Source of the DNA: Micromonospora citrea | Lineage (GTDB): Bacteria; Actinomycetota; Actinomycetes; Mycobacteriales; Micromonosporaceae | Direction: 5' to 3' | Assembly: GCF_900090315.1 (NCBI RefSeq) | Contig: NZ_FMHZ01000002.1 | Coordinates: forward strand, 6,232,501 to 6,296,500 | Length of the DNA: 64,000 nucleotides | Shown: piece after piece, positions 36,909-45,567 of the stretch | Position numbering within the stretch: the stretch's first letter is position 1 | How the letters are laid out: each line of letters starts with the position of its first letter | Notes under the pieces: generated by a model | Database searches by the model: none | What the model was told of the DNA's origin: nothing | The model's input: the letters and a program-made list of their open reading frames with translations, nothing else | Program-made: the position numbers and the translations under genes

Positions 36909-37097
36909 AGTGCCGCGGCGCGCGGGTGCGCGCCGACGCCGTGGACGTACGACCCGCCGCCCGGGACGCCGCGCCGCCGGGCAGACTCGTCGGAGGCAAC
37001 CACCCACGCGGGCCGGTCGACGGGCCGCGTCGCAGACGACGGGCCGGACGTCGCCGACGCAGCCGGCCGGGGCGACCGGCGAAGGCAGGAGAGAACA

Positions 37098-38108
37098 GTG
37101 AGCGCGATTCTCGTCACGGGCGCGGCGGGCTTCATCGGATCCAACTTCGTCCGGCACTGGCGCCGCGCCCACCCACAGGACCGGGTGGTCGCCTTCGACC
37201 TGCTGACCTATTCCGGCACGCTGGCCAACCTCGCCGACCTCGACGACCCGGTCACCTTCGTACGGGGAGACATCCGGGACCAGCCGGCCGTGGAGGGGGT
37301 GCTGCGCGAGCACGGCGTCGACGTCGTGGTCAACTTCGCCGCCGAGTCGCACAACTCCCGGGCGGTGCTCGATCCGACGGCCTTCTTCGAGACGAACGTG
37401 CTGGGCCCCGTCGCCCTCATGGAGGCCGTCCGGCGGGTCGGCCGCGACGGGATCCGCTTCCACCAGATCTCCACCTGCGAGGTGTACGGGGACATGGCGC
37501 TCGACGACCCCGGCGCCTTCACCGAGGAGTCGCCCTACCGGCCGCGCACCCCGTACAACGCCGCGAAGGCCGGGGGCGACCACGCGGTACGCGCCTTCGG
37601 CCACACCTACGGGATCCCGTTCACGATCACGACCTGCGCCAACAACTACGGGCCGTACCAGTTCCCGGAGAAGGTCATCCCGCTGTTCGTCACGCGCGCG
37701 CTGCGGGGGTTGCCGCTGCCGGTCTACGCCTCCAGCCGTAACCGCCGGGAGTGGCTGCACGTGGCCGACCACTGCCGCGCGGTCGAGGCGGTGCTGCTGC
37801 ACGGCCGGCTGGGGGAGACGTACAACGTCGGCAGCGGCGTGGAGGTCGACGTCGAGACGCTCGCCGACGCCGTGCTCGCGGAGCTGGGCCTCGGCCCGGA
37901 GCTGAAGCAGCGGGTGCCCGACCGCCCCTCGCACGACCGCCGCTACCTGCTCGACTCCGGCAGGCTGCGGGGCGAGCTGGGCTGGGCCCCGACGATCGGG
38001 TTCGACGCCGGGCTGGCCGAGACGGTCGCCTGGTACCGGCAGCACGAGGCCTGGTGGCGGCCGCTGCTCGACCGCGTACAGGTGGCCGAGGAGACCGCGT
38101 GGCGGTGA
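37098..38108 (+). CDS. NDP-sugar 4,6-dehydratase-like protein (RmlB family) with an altered active site
   Basis: A 336-residue extended SDR of the dTDP-glucose 4,6-dehydratase type. It has GAAGFIGSNF, FDLLTYSGTLANLADL, YNAAKAGGDH (Tyr-x3-Lys) and NNYGPYQFPEKVIPL. The catalytic TDE triad reads TCE (STCEVYG, Cys127 for Asp, Glu128 kept), and the usual ESHVDRS is ESHNSRA. The Asp acts as acid in dehydration, so chemistry may differ. GTG 37098 follows AGGAGAG. No other sugar genes are adjacent, so it is not part of a visible dTDP-sugar cluster. Family assignment is firm; function is open. Confidence 0.82.
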   Translation: MSAILVTGAAGFIGSNFVRHWRRAHPQDRVVAFDLLTYSGTLANLADLDDPVTFVRGDIRDQPAVEGVLREHGVDVVVNFAAESHNSRAVLDPTAFFETNVLGPVALMEAVRRVGRDGIRFHQISTCEVYGDMALDDPGAFTEESPYRPRTPYNAAKAGGDHAVRAFGHTYGIPFTITTCANNYGPYQFPEKVIPLFVTRALRGLPLPVYASSRNRREWLHVADHCRAVEAVLLHGRLGETYNVGSGVEVDVETLADAVLAELGLGPELKQRVPDRPSHDRRYLLDSGRLRGELGWAPTIGFDAGLAETVAWYRQHEAWWRPLLDRVQVAEETAWR

Positions 38109-38392
38109 GCCGGCGCTGACGCCGCCGCCCGGCGGGTGCCCGTCGCGGAAGGCAGCTCGGCCTCGGCGCGTGCTGTCCGGCGGCCCGGTCGGGGCGCCGT
38201 CGCCGTCGAGGACCCGGTCGGAGAAGGCCGCGTCCCGCCGATCGCGGCGATCGCCGGCCCGGCGGCCTCCGCCTCTCCTACAGTGGTCCCTGCGGCCCCG
38301 CCGAGCGTGCGCCGGACGCCCGTCCCGGGTGCCGACCAGGTGGCGGGGCCGATGGCCCGGCCCGGTGGGCGGGGCCGGAAACGGGGGTCCCG

Positions 38393-40558
38393 GTGTTCTC
38401 ACGGCCGTTCCGCGCGGACCGCCGGCACCGCAGCGCGGCCCGCCCGGCCGGCGGCCACGGCGACGACGCGGCCGCACCCGCCGGTCAGGGCCGGCACGAC
38501 GACCACGCCGGTCCCGGCCGGCGCGCCGCGCCCGGCCCGGCCGGCGGGCACGGGGGGCACGACAAGCATGCCGGGCACGACCCGGAGCAGTTCCGCCGCA
38601 GGTTCTGGCTGTGCCTCGCCCTCACCGTCCCGATCGTGCTGACCAGCGACATGGTGATGGACTGGCTCGGCTACACCCTGGACTTCCCGGGCTTGGGCTG
38701 GGTCGGGCCGGTCCTCGGCTCCGTGGTCTTCCTCTACGGCGGATGGCCGTTCCTGGTGGGCGCCGTACGGGAGGTCCGCGACCGCGCCCCCGGGATGATG
38801 CTGCTGGTGTCGATGGCGATCACCGTGGCCTACGTGGCTTCGCTGGCGACCAGGCTGGGCGCGTTCGACCTGGACTTCTGGTGGGAGCTGGCGGCGCTGG
38901 TGACCATCATGCTGCTCGGGCACTGGCAGGAGATGAAGGCGATCGGCCAGGCGCGCGGCGCCCTCGCCGCCCTGGCCGCGCTGCTGCCCGACGACGCCGA
39001 GCGGCTCGGCGACGACGGCGTCCCGCGGCGCGTTCCGCTGGGCGAACTGCGGGTGGGCGACGTGGTGCTGGTCCGCTCCGGGGGCCGCGTGCCGGCCGAC
39101 GGGTCGATCGTCGACGGCGCCGCCGAGCTGGACGAGTCGATGATCACGGGGGAGTCCCGGCCGGTGCCGCGCGGCGTCGGCGACCGGGTGGTGGCCGGCA
39201 CGGTGGCGACCGACTCCGCGCTGCGGGTACGGGTCGACGCGGTCGGCGAGGACACGGCGCTGGCCGGCATCGGCCGGCTGGTCGCCGAGGCGCAGGCGTC
39301 CAGCGGCCGGGCCCAGGTCCTCGCCGACCGGTTCGCCGCGACGCTGTTCTACGTCGCCACAGCCGCCGCGCTCGTCACCTTCGCCGCCTGGTGGGCGCTG
39401 GGCGACCCGGACCAGTCGGTGGTGCGGTCGGTCACGGTGCTGGTGATCGCCTGCCCGCACGCGTTGGGGCTGGCCATCCCGCTGGTGGTCGCCCTCTCCA
39501 CGGCGGTGTCGGCGAAGGCCGGCATCCTGGTCAAGGACCGCCTGGCCCTGGAACGGATGCGCACCGTCGACGCGGTGCTGTTCGACAAGACCGGCACGCT
39601 GACCAAGGGCGCCCACACGGTGACCGGCACGGCCGCCGCCGGTGGCGCCAGCGAGGACGAGGTGCTGCGGATCGCCGGGGCGGTCGAGGCCGACAGCGAG
39701 CACCCGCTCGCCAAGGCTCTGGTCGAGGTCGCGCGGGAGCGGGGGCTGGAGGCGACCGCCCGGGACTTCCGGTCCCTGCCCGGCCGGGGCGTCCAGGCCG
39801 TCGTCGACGACACCACCTGGGCGGTCGGCGGGCCGACCCTGGTGCGCGAGCTCGGCGCCACCGTCCCGGACGACCTCACCGCCGTGACCCGGGACTGGTC
39901 GTCGCGGGGCGCGGCGGTGCTGCACCTCGTCCGGCTGTCGACCAACGGCCCGCCGGCGGCGGTGGGCGCGTTCGCGCTGGAGGACGAGGTCCGCCCCGAG
40001 GCCCGTGCGGCCATCGCCGAGCTGCGCGAGCAGGGCGTGCGGACCATCGCGATGATCACCGGCGACGCCCGGCCGGTCGCCGAGGCGGTCGCCGCCGACC
40101 TTGGGTTCCGGCCGGGGGTCGACGAGGTCTTCGCCGAGGTGCTGCCCGCCGACAAGGACCGCGCCGTGGCCGACCTCCGGGCGCGCGGGCTCAGCGTGGC
40201 GATGGTCGGCGACGGCGTCAACGACGCCCCCGCCCTGGCCCGCGCCGACGTGGGCGTGGCGATCGGGGCCGGCACCGACGTGGCGATCGAGTCGGCCGGG
40301 GTCATCCTGGCCTCCTCCGACCCGCGCGGCGTCGCCGGCGTGCTCCGGCTGTCCCGGGCGTCGTACCGGAAGATGATCCAGAACCTGGCCTGGGCAGCCG
40401 GCTACAACGTGGTGGCGATCCCGCTGGCCGCCGGCGTCCTGGCCTGGGCCGGCGTCGCGCTCAGCCCGGCCGTGGCGGCGGTGCTGATGTCCGCCTCCAC
40501 GATCGTGGTGGCGGTCAACGCGCAACTGCTGCGCCGGGTCCGGCTGACCCCCGGATAG
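38393..40558 (+). CDS. copB: P1B-type metal ATPase, CopB-like
   Basis: A 721-residue P-type ATPase. The N-terminal ~70 residues are His-rich (GRHDDH, GGHGGHDKHAGHD), replacing a CxxC metal domain. The CPH motif (ACPHALGLAIPLV), the phosphorylated DKTGTLT, TGES and MVGDGVNDAPAL are present. CPH plus a His-rich tail marks the P1B-3 (CopB) group, which exports copper or silver. GTG 38393 has GGGGGT upstream. No CsoR or CopY-like regulator is adjacent. The 284-bp gap before it has no clear gene. Confidence 0.88.
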   Translation: MFSRPFRADRRHRSAARPAGGHGDDAAAPAGQGRHDDHAGPGRRAAPGPAGGHGGHDKHAGHDPEQFRRRFWLCLALTVPIVLTSDMVMDWLGYTLDFPGLGWVGPVLGSVVFLYGGWPFLVGAVREVRDRAPGMMLLVSMAITVAYVASLATRLGAFDLDFWWELAALVTIMLLGHWQEMKAIGQARGALAALAALLPDDAERLGDDGVPRRVPLGELRVGDVVLVRSGGRVPADGSIVDGAAELDESMITGESRPVPRGVGDRVVAGTVATDSALRVRVDAVGEDTALAGIGRLVAEAQASSGRAQVLADRFAATLFYVATAAALVTFAAWWALGDPDQSVVRSVTVLVIACPHALGLAIPLVVALSTAVSAKAGILVKDRLALERMRTVDAVLFDKTGTLTKGAHTVTGTAAAGGASEDEVLRIAGAVEADSEHPLAKALVEVARERGLEATARDFRSLPGRGVQAVVDDTTWAVGGPTLVRELGATVPDDLTAVTRDWSSRGAAVLHLVRLSTNGPPAAVGAFALEDEVRPEARAAIAELREQGVRTIAMITGDARPVAEAVAADLGFRPGVDEVFAEVLPADKDRAVADLRARGLSVAMVGDGVNDAPALARADVGVAIGAGTDVAIESAGVILASSDPRGVAGVLRLSRASYRKMIQNLAWAAGYNVVAIPLAAGVLAWAGVALSPAVAAVLMSASTIVVAVNAQLLRRVRLTPG

Positions 40559-40624
40559 CGCGGTGGGCCGGCCCGGAAGGGCGTTGCCGGTCGGCGGCCG
40601 GCGCCACCCTCCCGGGGCGGGCGG

Positions 40625-42295
40625 TCAGCTCCTCGTGATCACCTCGTCGGTGGCGAGGCGGGACGTCCGCTCGCGGATCAGCGTGCGCAGCCGCTCCGCC
40701 TCGGTGCCGACCGCCCGCGCGTCGTGGCCGTCCACCGTCGACACCACGGCGACCAGCTCGTCCACCGAGGCCAGCGCGGCGCCGCCGGCGTACGCCTGCC
40801 GGTACAGCTCCCGGTACGCCTGCTCGTAGGTGGCCTTGAACGCGGCGCTGGCCAGGAACCGTTCCTTGAGCCGGTTGCCGCCGCCGCGACCGGCGTCCGC
40901 GTCGCCGCCGGGCACCGCCGCGTCGGCCGGTGGGCGTGCGCCACCCGGGGCCGGTACGCCCTCGGGACGCTGCCCGCCAGCCGGCGGCGCCCCGCCTCCC
41001 ATCCGGCCCGTGTCGTGCGGTCCCTGGTCGGCCCTGCCGCCGAAGGTGAGGTTGTAGTCCCAGCCGACGACGGTGAACCGCTTCGTCGCCAGGTCGTACC
41101 AGAGGTAGTAGTTGCGCCCGGGGCCCGCCATGTCGTCGAAGTTGAGCAGCAGGTTCTGCCAGGCCACGTAGCGGGCGAAGGACTCGACGTCGACGTGGTC
41201 GGCCAGGTGCGCGTCGAACTCGGCGTCGCTGCTGTCCGCCACCCACCGCACCAGGTCGATGACGGGCTGGAGGTCCCGGCTGCCCTTGGCGGTGACCTGG
41301 CGGAAGTCGTCCTGGTAGTCGGTCGGGTCGTCGCCCTGGTCGGCGAAGCGGCCCGTGGCCAGCGCCTTGTAGAGCACCCCGTCGTCGCCGAGGTCGTCGG
41401 CGAAGGTCGCGTCCGGGTGCTCGACGACCAGCCGGGCCACGGCGGGCCGGTCGTTGACCACGAACCGGGTGTACGCGTAGCCCGGCGCCGCCTCCCCGGC
41501 GTCGGCGAGCAGGCGCAGGGAGACCGCCTCGTTGAGCACTGCCGAGCCGCCGCCCATGCCGCCGACGCGGACGGCGACCTCCCGGTGTCCCTGGTACCGG
41601 CGGCCCGCCACGAACTCGTCGAACCGGATCAGCCACGGCAGCGTCTCCGGCTCCTCGGCCTTGAGCGACGTACGCGCGCCGCCGGGCCGGGCCCCGCCGG
41701 CTGCCGGACCACCGCCCTGCGGCGCCCCGCCCGGCCGGCCCGCCGCCGCGTCATCCCCGCCCGGCCGGCCCGCCGCCGCGTCACCCCCGGCCGGGCGGCC
41801 GGCTTCGGCGTCGCCCTCGCCGGGCCGGCCCGCCGCCGGGTCGCCCCCGCCGGCCGGGCCGCCGGGCCGGCCGCCGATGGACTCGCCGCCGCGGGTCAGC
41901 CCGGCCAGGGTCGAGTTGCCCTTGAGGCGGATCCCCACGCTCGGGATCGTGGTGCCGTCGACAATCAGGTCGGCCTCCACGTACTCCTTCTCGCCCTCCC
42001 CGGCGAACGCGTCGACCATCCGCTCGTAGTCCGCGTCGCGGAACGTCAGCGAGATGTCGTGCGCGACCGTCGCGTCGAACAGGTCCCGGGTGCCGGCGAT
42101 GTCCTGGGTGACCTCGTCGCCGCCGCGACCGCCGCCGCCGGTGACGTACGGCTGCACCCGCACCGTGCTGAACACCACCGTCAGGACGGACACGAACGCG
42201 GCGCAGCCGACCAGCAGCTTCCAGTGGTGCCGGACGCGGACCGGTACCCGGCGCAGCAGGCGCCGCCCCGGGCCGGTGGCGGGCGCCGGCATCAC
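40625..42295 (-). CDS. CotH-family protein kinase-like protein, membrane-anchored
   Basis: A 556-residue protein. An N-terminal basic stretch precedes one membrane helix (LLVGCAAFVSVLTVVF), so the bulk lies outside the membrane. CotH features follow: RLKGNSTL, RFVVNDRPAVARLVVEH, NYYLWYDL and GWDYNLTFGG, the last two for metal/ATP. A Gly/Ala/Pro-rich linker of 10-residue repeats sits inside the domain. CotH kinases phosphorylate spore-coat or other outer proteins in Bacillus. GTG 42295 overlaps the DUF4956 stop by 4 bp. Third gene of a VTC-DUF4956-CotH operon, a recurring trio. Confidence 0.85.
   Translation of the reverse strand: MMPAPATGPGRRLLRRVPVRVRHHWKLLVGCAAFVSVLTVVFSTVRVQPYVTGGGGRGGDEVTQDIAGTRDLFDATVAHDISLTFRDADYERMVDAFAGEGEKEYVEADLIVDGTTIPSVGIRLKGNSTLAGLTRGGESIGGRPGGPAGGGDPAAGRPGEGDAEAGRPAGGDAAAGRPGGDDAAAGRPGGAPQGGGPAAGGARPGGARTSLKAEEPETLPWLIRFDEFVAGRRYQGHREVAVRVGGMGGGSAVLNEAVSLRLLADAGEAAPGYAYTRFVVNDRPAVARLVVEHPDATFADDLGDDGVLYKALATGRFADQGDDPTDYQDDFRQVTAKGSRDLQPVIDLVRWVADSSDAEFDAHLADHVDVESFARYVAWQNLLLNFDDMAGPGRNYYLWYDLATKRFTVVGWDYNLTFGGRADQGPHDTGRMGGGAPPAGGQRPEGVPAPGGARPPADAAVPGGDADAGRGGGNRLKERFLASAAFKATYEQAYRELYRQAYAGGAALASVDELVAVVSTVDGHDARAVGTEAERLRTLIRERTSRLATDEVITRS
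41731..41850 (-). repeat. Four 30-bp in-frame repeats in the CotH gene
   Basis: Units at 41731, 41761, 41791 and 41821 (consensus CCGGCCGGCCCGCCGCCGCG, then TC and a C-rich end) encode 10-residue units such as GDDAAAGRPG and GDAAAGRPA. The third unit is the most diverged. The repeat forms a flexible insert and keeps the reading frame. Confidence 0.85.
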
Positions 42296-42969
42296 AGGTC
42301 CGTCTGGTCGTAGCCGGTGAGCACCGTCACCCGCTGGCCGGACGTGCGCTCGCTGAGGGCCGACACCAGCTCGCCCGGCTCGCGGCCCTTGCGCAGGCGG
42401 ACCGTGTACATGATCTCGGTCAGCGCGCCGCCACGGATCGTCTCCATGCTGACCAGCTCGAACTCGCTGGTGAGGCGGATCAGCACGTCCTGGATGGCCT
42501 CCGTGTGGCCGCCGTCCGGCGGGACCTGCACCTTGACCACCTGCCGCTGCACCTGGGAGGCGAACCAGTCGAAGCGGTACATCACGAGGACGACCAGTCC
42601 GATCGCGACGGCCGCGACGACGGCGAGGGTGTAGAAGCGGGTGCCGCAGGCCATGCCGACGCCCATGACCAGGAAGATGAAGCCGACGTCGCGGGTCTCC
42701 TTGATCGCGTTGCGGAAACGCACCACGGACAGCGCGCCGACCAGCGCGAAGGCGCGGGCGATGTTCGACCCGACCACCAGCATGATCAGCGAGATCAGCA
42801 TGCCGAGAACGACGAGCGTCTGCACGTACGACTGGCTGTACGACACGTTGCGGTGGGTGAACCGGTAGACCCAGCCGATCGCCGCGCTGAGCACGAAGGA
42901 CAGCGACAGGGCGACGGCGATGTCGGCGACGCTGAAGGTGCCGGACAGGTCCTGGAAGGTGAAGTCCAC
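42292..42969 (-). CDS. DUF4956 membrane protein
   Basis: A 225-residue protein with four to five hydrophobic segments (LSLSFVLSAAIGWVY, YVQTLVVLGMLISLIML, FIFLVMGVGMACGTRFY, VVAAVAIGLVVLVMY) and a soluble C-terminal domain. The ALSVVRFRNAIKETRD loop is typical of DUF4956. GTG 42969 lies 5 bases after the VTC stop. It is the middle gene of the VTC-DUF4956-CotH trio and probably forms the membrane part of a shared complex. Biochemical role unknown. Confidence 0.85.
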   Translation of the reverse strand: MDFTFQDLSGTFSVADIAVALSLSFVLSAAIGWVYRFTHRNVSYSQSYVQTLVVLGMLISLIMLVVGSNIARAFALVGALSVVRFRNAIKETRDVGFIFLVMGVGMACGTRFYTLAVVAAVAIGLVVLVMYRFDWFASQVQRQVVKVQVPPDGGHTEAIQDVLIRLTSEFELVSMETIRGGALTEIMYTVRLRKGREPGELVSALSERTSGQRVTVLTGYDQTDL

Positions 42970-42974
42970 GGTGT

Positions 42975-43901
42975 TCAGGCCTCGCTCGTGATGGTGGGGA
43001 CGTGGGGCGACAGGCCGGCGGCGGGGTCGTCGTCGGCGACGTGGAAGACGGATCGTGGCGCCCGGCCGAACGCCTCGACGCTCTGGCAGTACTTGGACAT
43101 CCGGACGACCGACATGTTGGAGCGGACGGCCAGGTCGGTGAGCCAGTGCGGCACCCGCTCGTTGGCCTTGACCTCCACCACCGTCAGCTTCGCCGGCACG
43201 ATCAGCCGGTTCTCGGCGTCGGCGCCCAGGTGGAAGTCGCGGTCGCGGCCCCGGACGCGGCGGTCGAGGGTGACGCGCAGCCCCACGTCGGCGTCGCGCC
43301 CGACGAACGCCTCCCGCTGGTAGCCGGTCATCGCGACCGGCCGCAGGTCGAGACCGGCGACCAGTTCGAGCACCTCCTCGACGAAGGCGCGCGGGCAGCC
43401 GTCGTGGTCGACCGGCACCCGGCGGTCGCACAGCTCGCGGGCGAGCCGGTACGGCAGGGCGATCCGGCGCTTCTGGGTGACCCGGTTGACCCGCTGCTTG
43501 ATCTCGACGTAGACGGTGGTGTCGTCGGTGACGGCGAAGCGGTCGCCGTAGTGGCGGATCCGCAGCTTGCGGCGGAACCTGAGGCCCTCGATCTTCTCCC
43601 AGTAGAAGCGGAGCCCGGTGGTGTCGTAGTAGACGCTCCAGACGCCGTACCCGCCGGTGTCGCCGTGGCTGTCGCGCTCCATCCGGGCCGCGAACTCGTC
43701 CCGCAGGGCCCGTGCGGTGGCGTCGTCCACCAGATACTTGATCTCGTACCGGTTGAAGGCGTGCAGCCTGCTCGGCGCCCGCAGGGCGTGCCCGGCCCGG
43801 TCGGCGTCTCCGGCCGTCGGCGGCGGGCCGCCCGGATCCGGGGGATCCGCCCCGGCGGCACCGGCGGACGGCAGGGGGCGGGCACGGAGCGGAAAGGGCA
43901 T
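42975..43901 (-). CDS. VTC-domain polyphosphate polymerase-like protein
   Basis: A 308-residue protein of the CYTH-like VTC fold. NRYEIKYLVDD starts the tunnel domain; FRRKLRIRHYGD and VYVEIKQRVNR give basic and acidic residues for triphosphate and metal; KLTVVEVKANERVP and RMSKYCQSVEAF end it. In yeast the VTC domain makes polyphosphate from ATP. Here the first ~55 residues are Pro/Ala-rich and probably disordered. First gene of the VTC-DUF4956-CotH operon. Whether it makes polyphosphate is an inference. Confidence 0.85.
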   Translation of the reverse strand: MPFPLRARPLPSAGAAGADPPDPGGPPPTAGDADRAGHALRAPSRLHAFNRYEIKYLVDDATARALRDEFAARMERDSHGDTGGYGVWSVYYDTTGLRFYWEKIEGLRFRRKLRIRHYGDRFAVTDDTTVYVEIKQRVNRVTQKRRIALPYRLARELCDRRVPVDHDGCPRAFVEEVLELVAGLDLRPVAMTGYQREAFVGRDADVGLRVTLDRRVRGRDRDFHLGADAENRLIVPAKLTVVEVKANERVPHWLTDLAVRSNMSVVRMSKYCQSVEAFGRAPRSVFHVADDDPAAGLSPHVPTITSEA

Positions 43902-44005
43902 GGTGGCAGCCGATCTCGCGTAGGTGGACGAGGTCAGGCGCCAGCAAAACCGGCCCACCTGTGCGCGGGATGTGGATGCCGTATGAATCCGGGGTGAACG
44001 TGCCG

Positions 44006-44040
44006 GCGCCCGCCGGCCCCGGAGCGGGGCCGGCGGGCGC
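44006..44040 (-). terminator. Strong hairpin terminator after the YhhN gene
   Basis: Perfect 15-bp arms GCGCCCGCCGGCCCC (44006-44020) and GGGGCCGGCGGGCGC (44026-44040) enclose a 5-base loop. It lies 14 bp after the YhhN stop on the minus strand and separates the GntR operon from the VTC operon. Confidence 0.8.
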
Positions 44041-44053
44041 GGGGGAGCGTCGG

Positions 44054-44719
44054 CTACCGGGCGTTGCCCGGCACCGGCCCGGGGAAGCGGGCGGGGTCGC
44101 CGCCGCCGGTGACGCCCGGGGCGCGGCCGGTGGCCCGGACCCACCCGGTGGTGATGAGCAGCAGGGCCGCGATGTAGGTGCTCATCACGGCCAGGCCGTG
44201 GCCGGTCAGCCGGGAGCCCGCCGCGTCCATTCCGATCAGCAGGTCGGAGATCAGGAACAGCCCGCCGCCCAGGGCCACCTGCCGGGAGACGCCGGCCGCC
44301 CCGGCGGCCATCAGGCTGAGCGCGAGGCTGTAGCCGAGGACCGGCAGCCGCAGCGGGCCGAGCGCGTTCCACAGCACCAGGTTGACCGCCACCCAGCAGG
44401 AGAGGTAGCTGGCGACCGCGACGACCGGGGGCCGCCGGTGGCGCAGGAAGGCGGTCAGGAAGGCCACCTGGGTGCCGAGGAAGAACGCCATGCCGGCGAG
44501 GAACGCGGCGCGGCCGTCGAGCAGGAGCGCGACGTCACCGGCGGTGGCGAAGACCAGCCCGACGGCGACGCCGTCGACCCGCCGGCGCACCCGCAGCAGG
44601 TACGCCAGCAGCAGCGGCGCGAGCAGGGGCTTGGCGAGCCACTGCAGGACGGTCAGGTCGGTCGCGACGCCGACCAGCTCGACGGCGGCCACGACGCCGA
44701 ACGGCCAGAGGCGCCTCAC
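44054..44719 (-). CDS. YhhN/TMEM86-family lysoplasmalogenase-like membrane protein
   Basis: A 221-residue membrane protein with about seven hydrophobic segments. LAKPLLAPLLLAYLL, LVFATAGDVALLL, GMAFFLGTQVAFLTAF and LFLISDLLIGMD are family features, with the conserved acidic GD and SD. TMEM86 members cleave the vinyl-ether bond of lysoplasmalogens. GTG 44719 overlaps the stop of the desaturase/hydroxylase gene by 4 bp, so both are coupled. With an AGMO-like enzyme next to it, an ether-lipid catabolic role is plausible. Confidence 0.85.
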   Translation of the reverse strand: MRRLWPFGVVAAVELVGVATDLTVLQWLAKPLLAPLLLAYLLRVRRRVDGVAVGLVFATAGDVALLLDGRAAFLAGMAFFLGTQVAFLTAFLRHRRPPVVAVASYLSCWVAVNLVLWNALGPLRLPVLGYSLALSLMAAGAAGVSRQVALGGGLFLISDLLIGMDAAGSRLTGHGLAVMSTYIAALLLITTGWVRATGRAPGVTGGGDPARFPGPVPGNAR

Positions 44720-45567
44720 CGGGCGACGACCGGCTGCGCGTGGGGGGCGGGCTGCCAGCCCGGTCGGCCGAGCACGTAGCCGAGGCGGTGCCGCCAGGAC
44801 GAGGCGGACCGGGCGTCGGCCCAGATCGCGCGGTACTCGTGGGTCGCCACCCGCAGCGGGTTGTAGGTGTCGATGTTCTTCGTCAGCCCGTACCGGACGG
44901 CGGCGCGCTCGGGCTCGAAGGTGCCGAAGAGCCGGTCCCAGACGATGAGGATGCCGCCGTAGTTGCGGTCGAGGTATTCGGCGTTGGCGCCGTGGTGGAC
45001 CCGGTGGTGCGACGGCGTGTTGAAGATCCACTCGATGGGCCGGGGCAGCACGGTGATCCGCTCGGTGTGCAGGAAGAACTGGTACAGCAGGCTGACCGAC
45101 TGCTGGAGGAAGATCATCCACGGCGGGATGCCGAGCAGCGCGAGGCCGAGCCAGAACGGCACCGACGTCATCGGGGTCCAGCTCTGCCGCAGCGCGGTGG
45201 AGAGGTTGAAGAACACGCTGGAGTGGTGCACGACGTGCCCGGCCCAGAGCAGCCGCACCTCGTGGTGGGAGCGGTGGAACCAGTAGTAGGCGAGGTCGTC
45301 GGCGAAGAACAGCAGGACCCAGGTCCAGACGCTGGTGGGGGAGAGCTGGATCGGCGCGACCGTGTACGCGGCCGCGTACAGGCCGATCGTCAGCAGCTTC
45401 CACGGCACGCCGATGACCTGGCTGCCGGCGCCCATGGTCAGGCTGGTGGCGGTGTCGCGCAACTCGTACCCGCGTTCGTCGTCGTCGGGGGCGAACCGGT
45501 AGGAGAGCGCCTCGACGGCGATGAGGAGCAGGAACGCCGGTACGGCGTAGAGCACGGCGGGGATCAT
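44716..45567 (-). CDS. Fatty-acid hydroxylase/sterol desaturase-superfamily membrane enzyme (AGMO-like)
   Basis: A 283-residue membrane di-iron enzyme. The histidine motifs HRSHH, HVVHHS and HHRVHH provide the metal site, set among four hydrophobic segments. The arrangement FNLSTALRQSW and the stretch YLDRNYGGILIVWDRLFGTF resemble alkylglycerol-monooxygenase-type members, which cut ether lipids by hydroxylation. The ATG overlaps the GntR stop (ATGA), and YhhN overlaps its own stop. Substrate inferred from the partner. Confidence 0.85.
   Translation of the reverse strand: MIPAVLYAVPAFLLLIAVEALSYRFAPDDDERGYELRDTATSLTMGAGSQVIGVPWKLLTIGLYAAAYTVAPIQLSPTSVWTWVLLFFADDLAYYWFHRSHHEVRLLWAGHVVHHSSVFFNLSTALRQSWTPMTSVPFWLGLALLGIPPWMIFLQQSVSLLYQFFLHTERITVLPRPIEWIFNTPSHHRVHHGANAEYLDRNYGGILIVWDRLFGTFEPERAAVRYGLTKNIDTYNPLRVATHEYRAIWADARSASSWRHRLGYVLGRPGWQPAPHAQPVVAR

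Noticed and set aside
37098..38108. Start of a dTDP-sugar or antibiotic sugar cluster
   Set aside because: No nucleotidyltransferase, epimerase or glycosyltransferase nearby; the gene stands alone.
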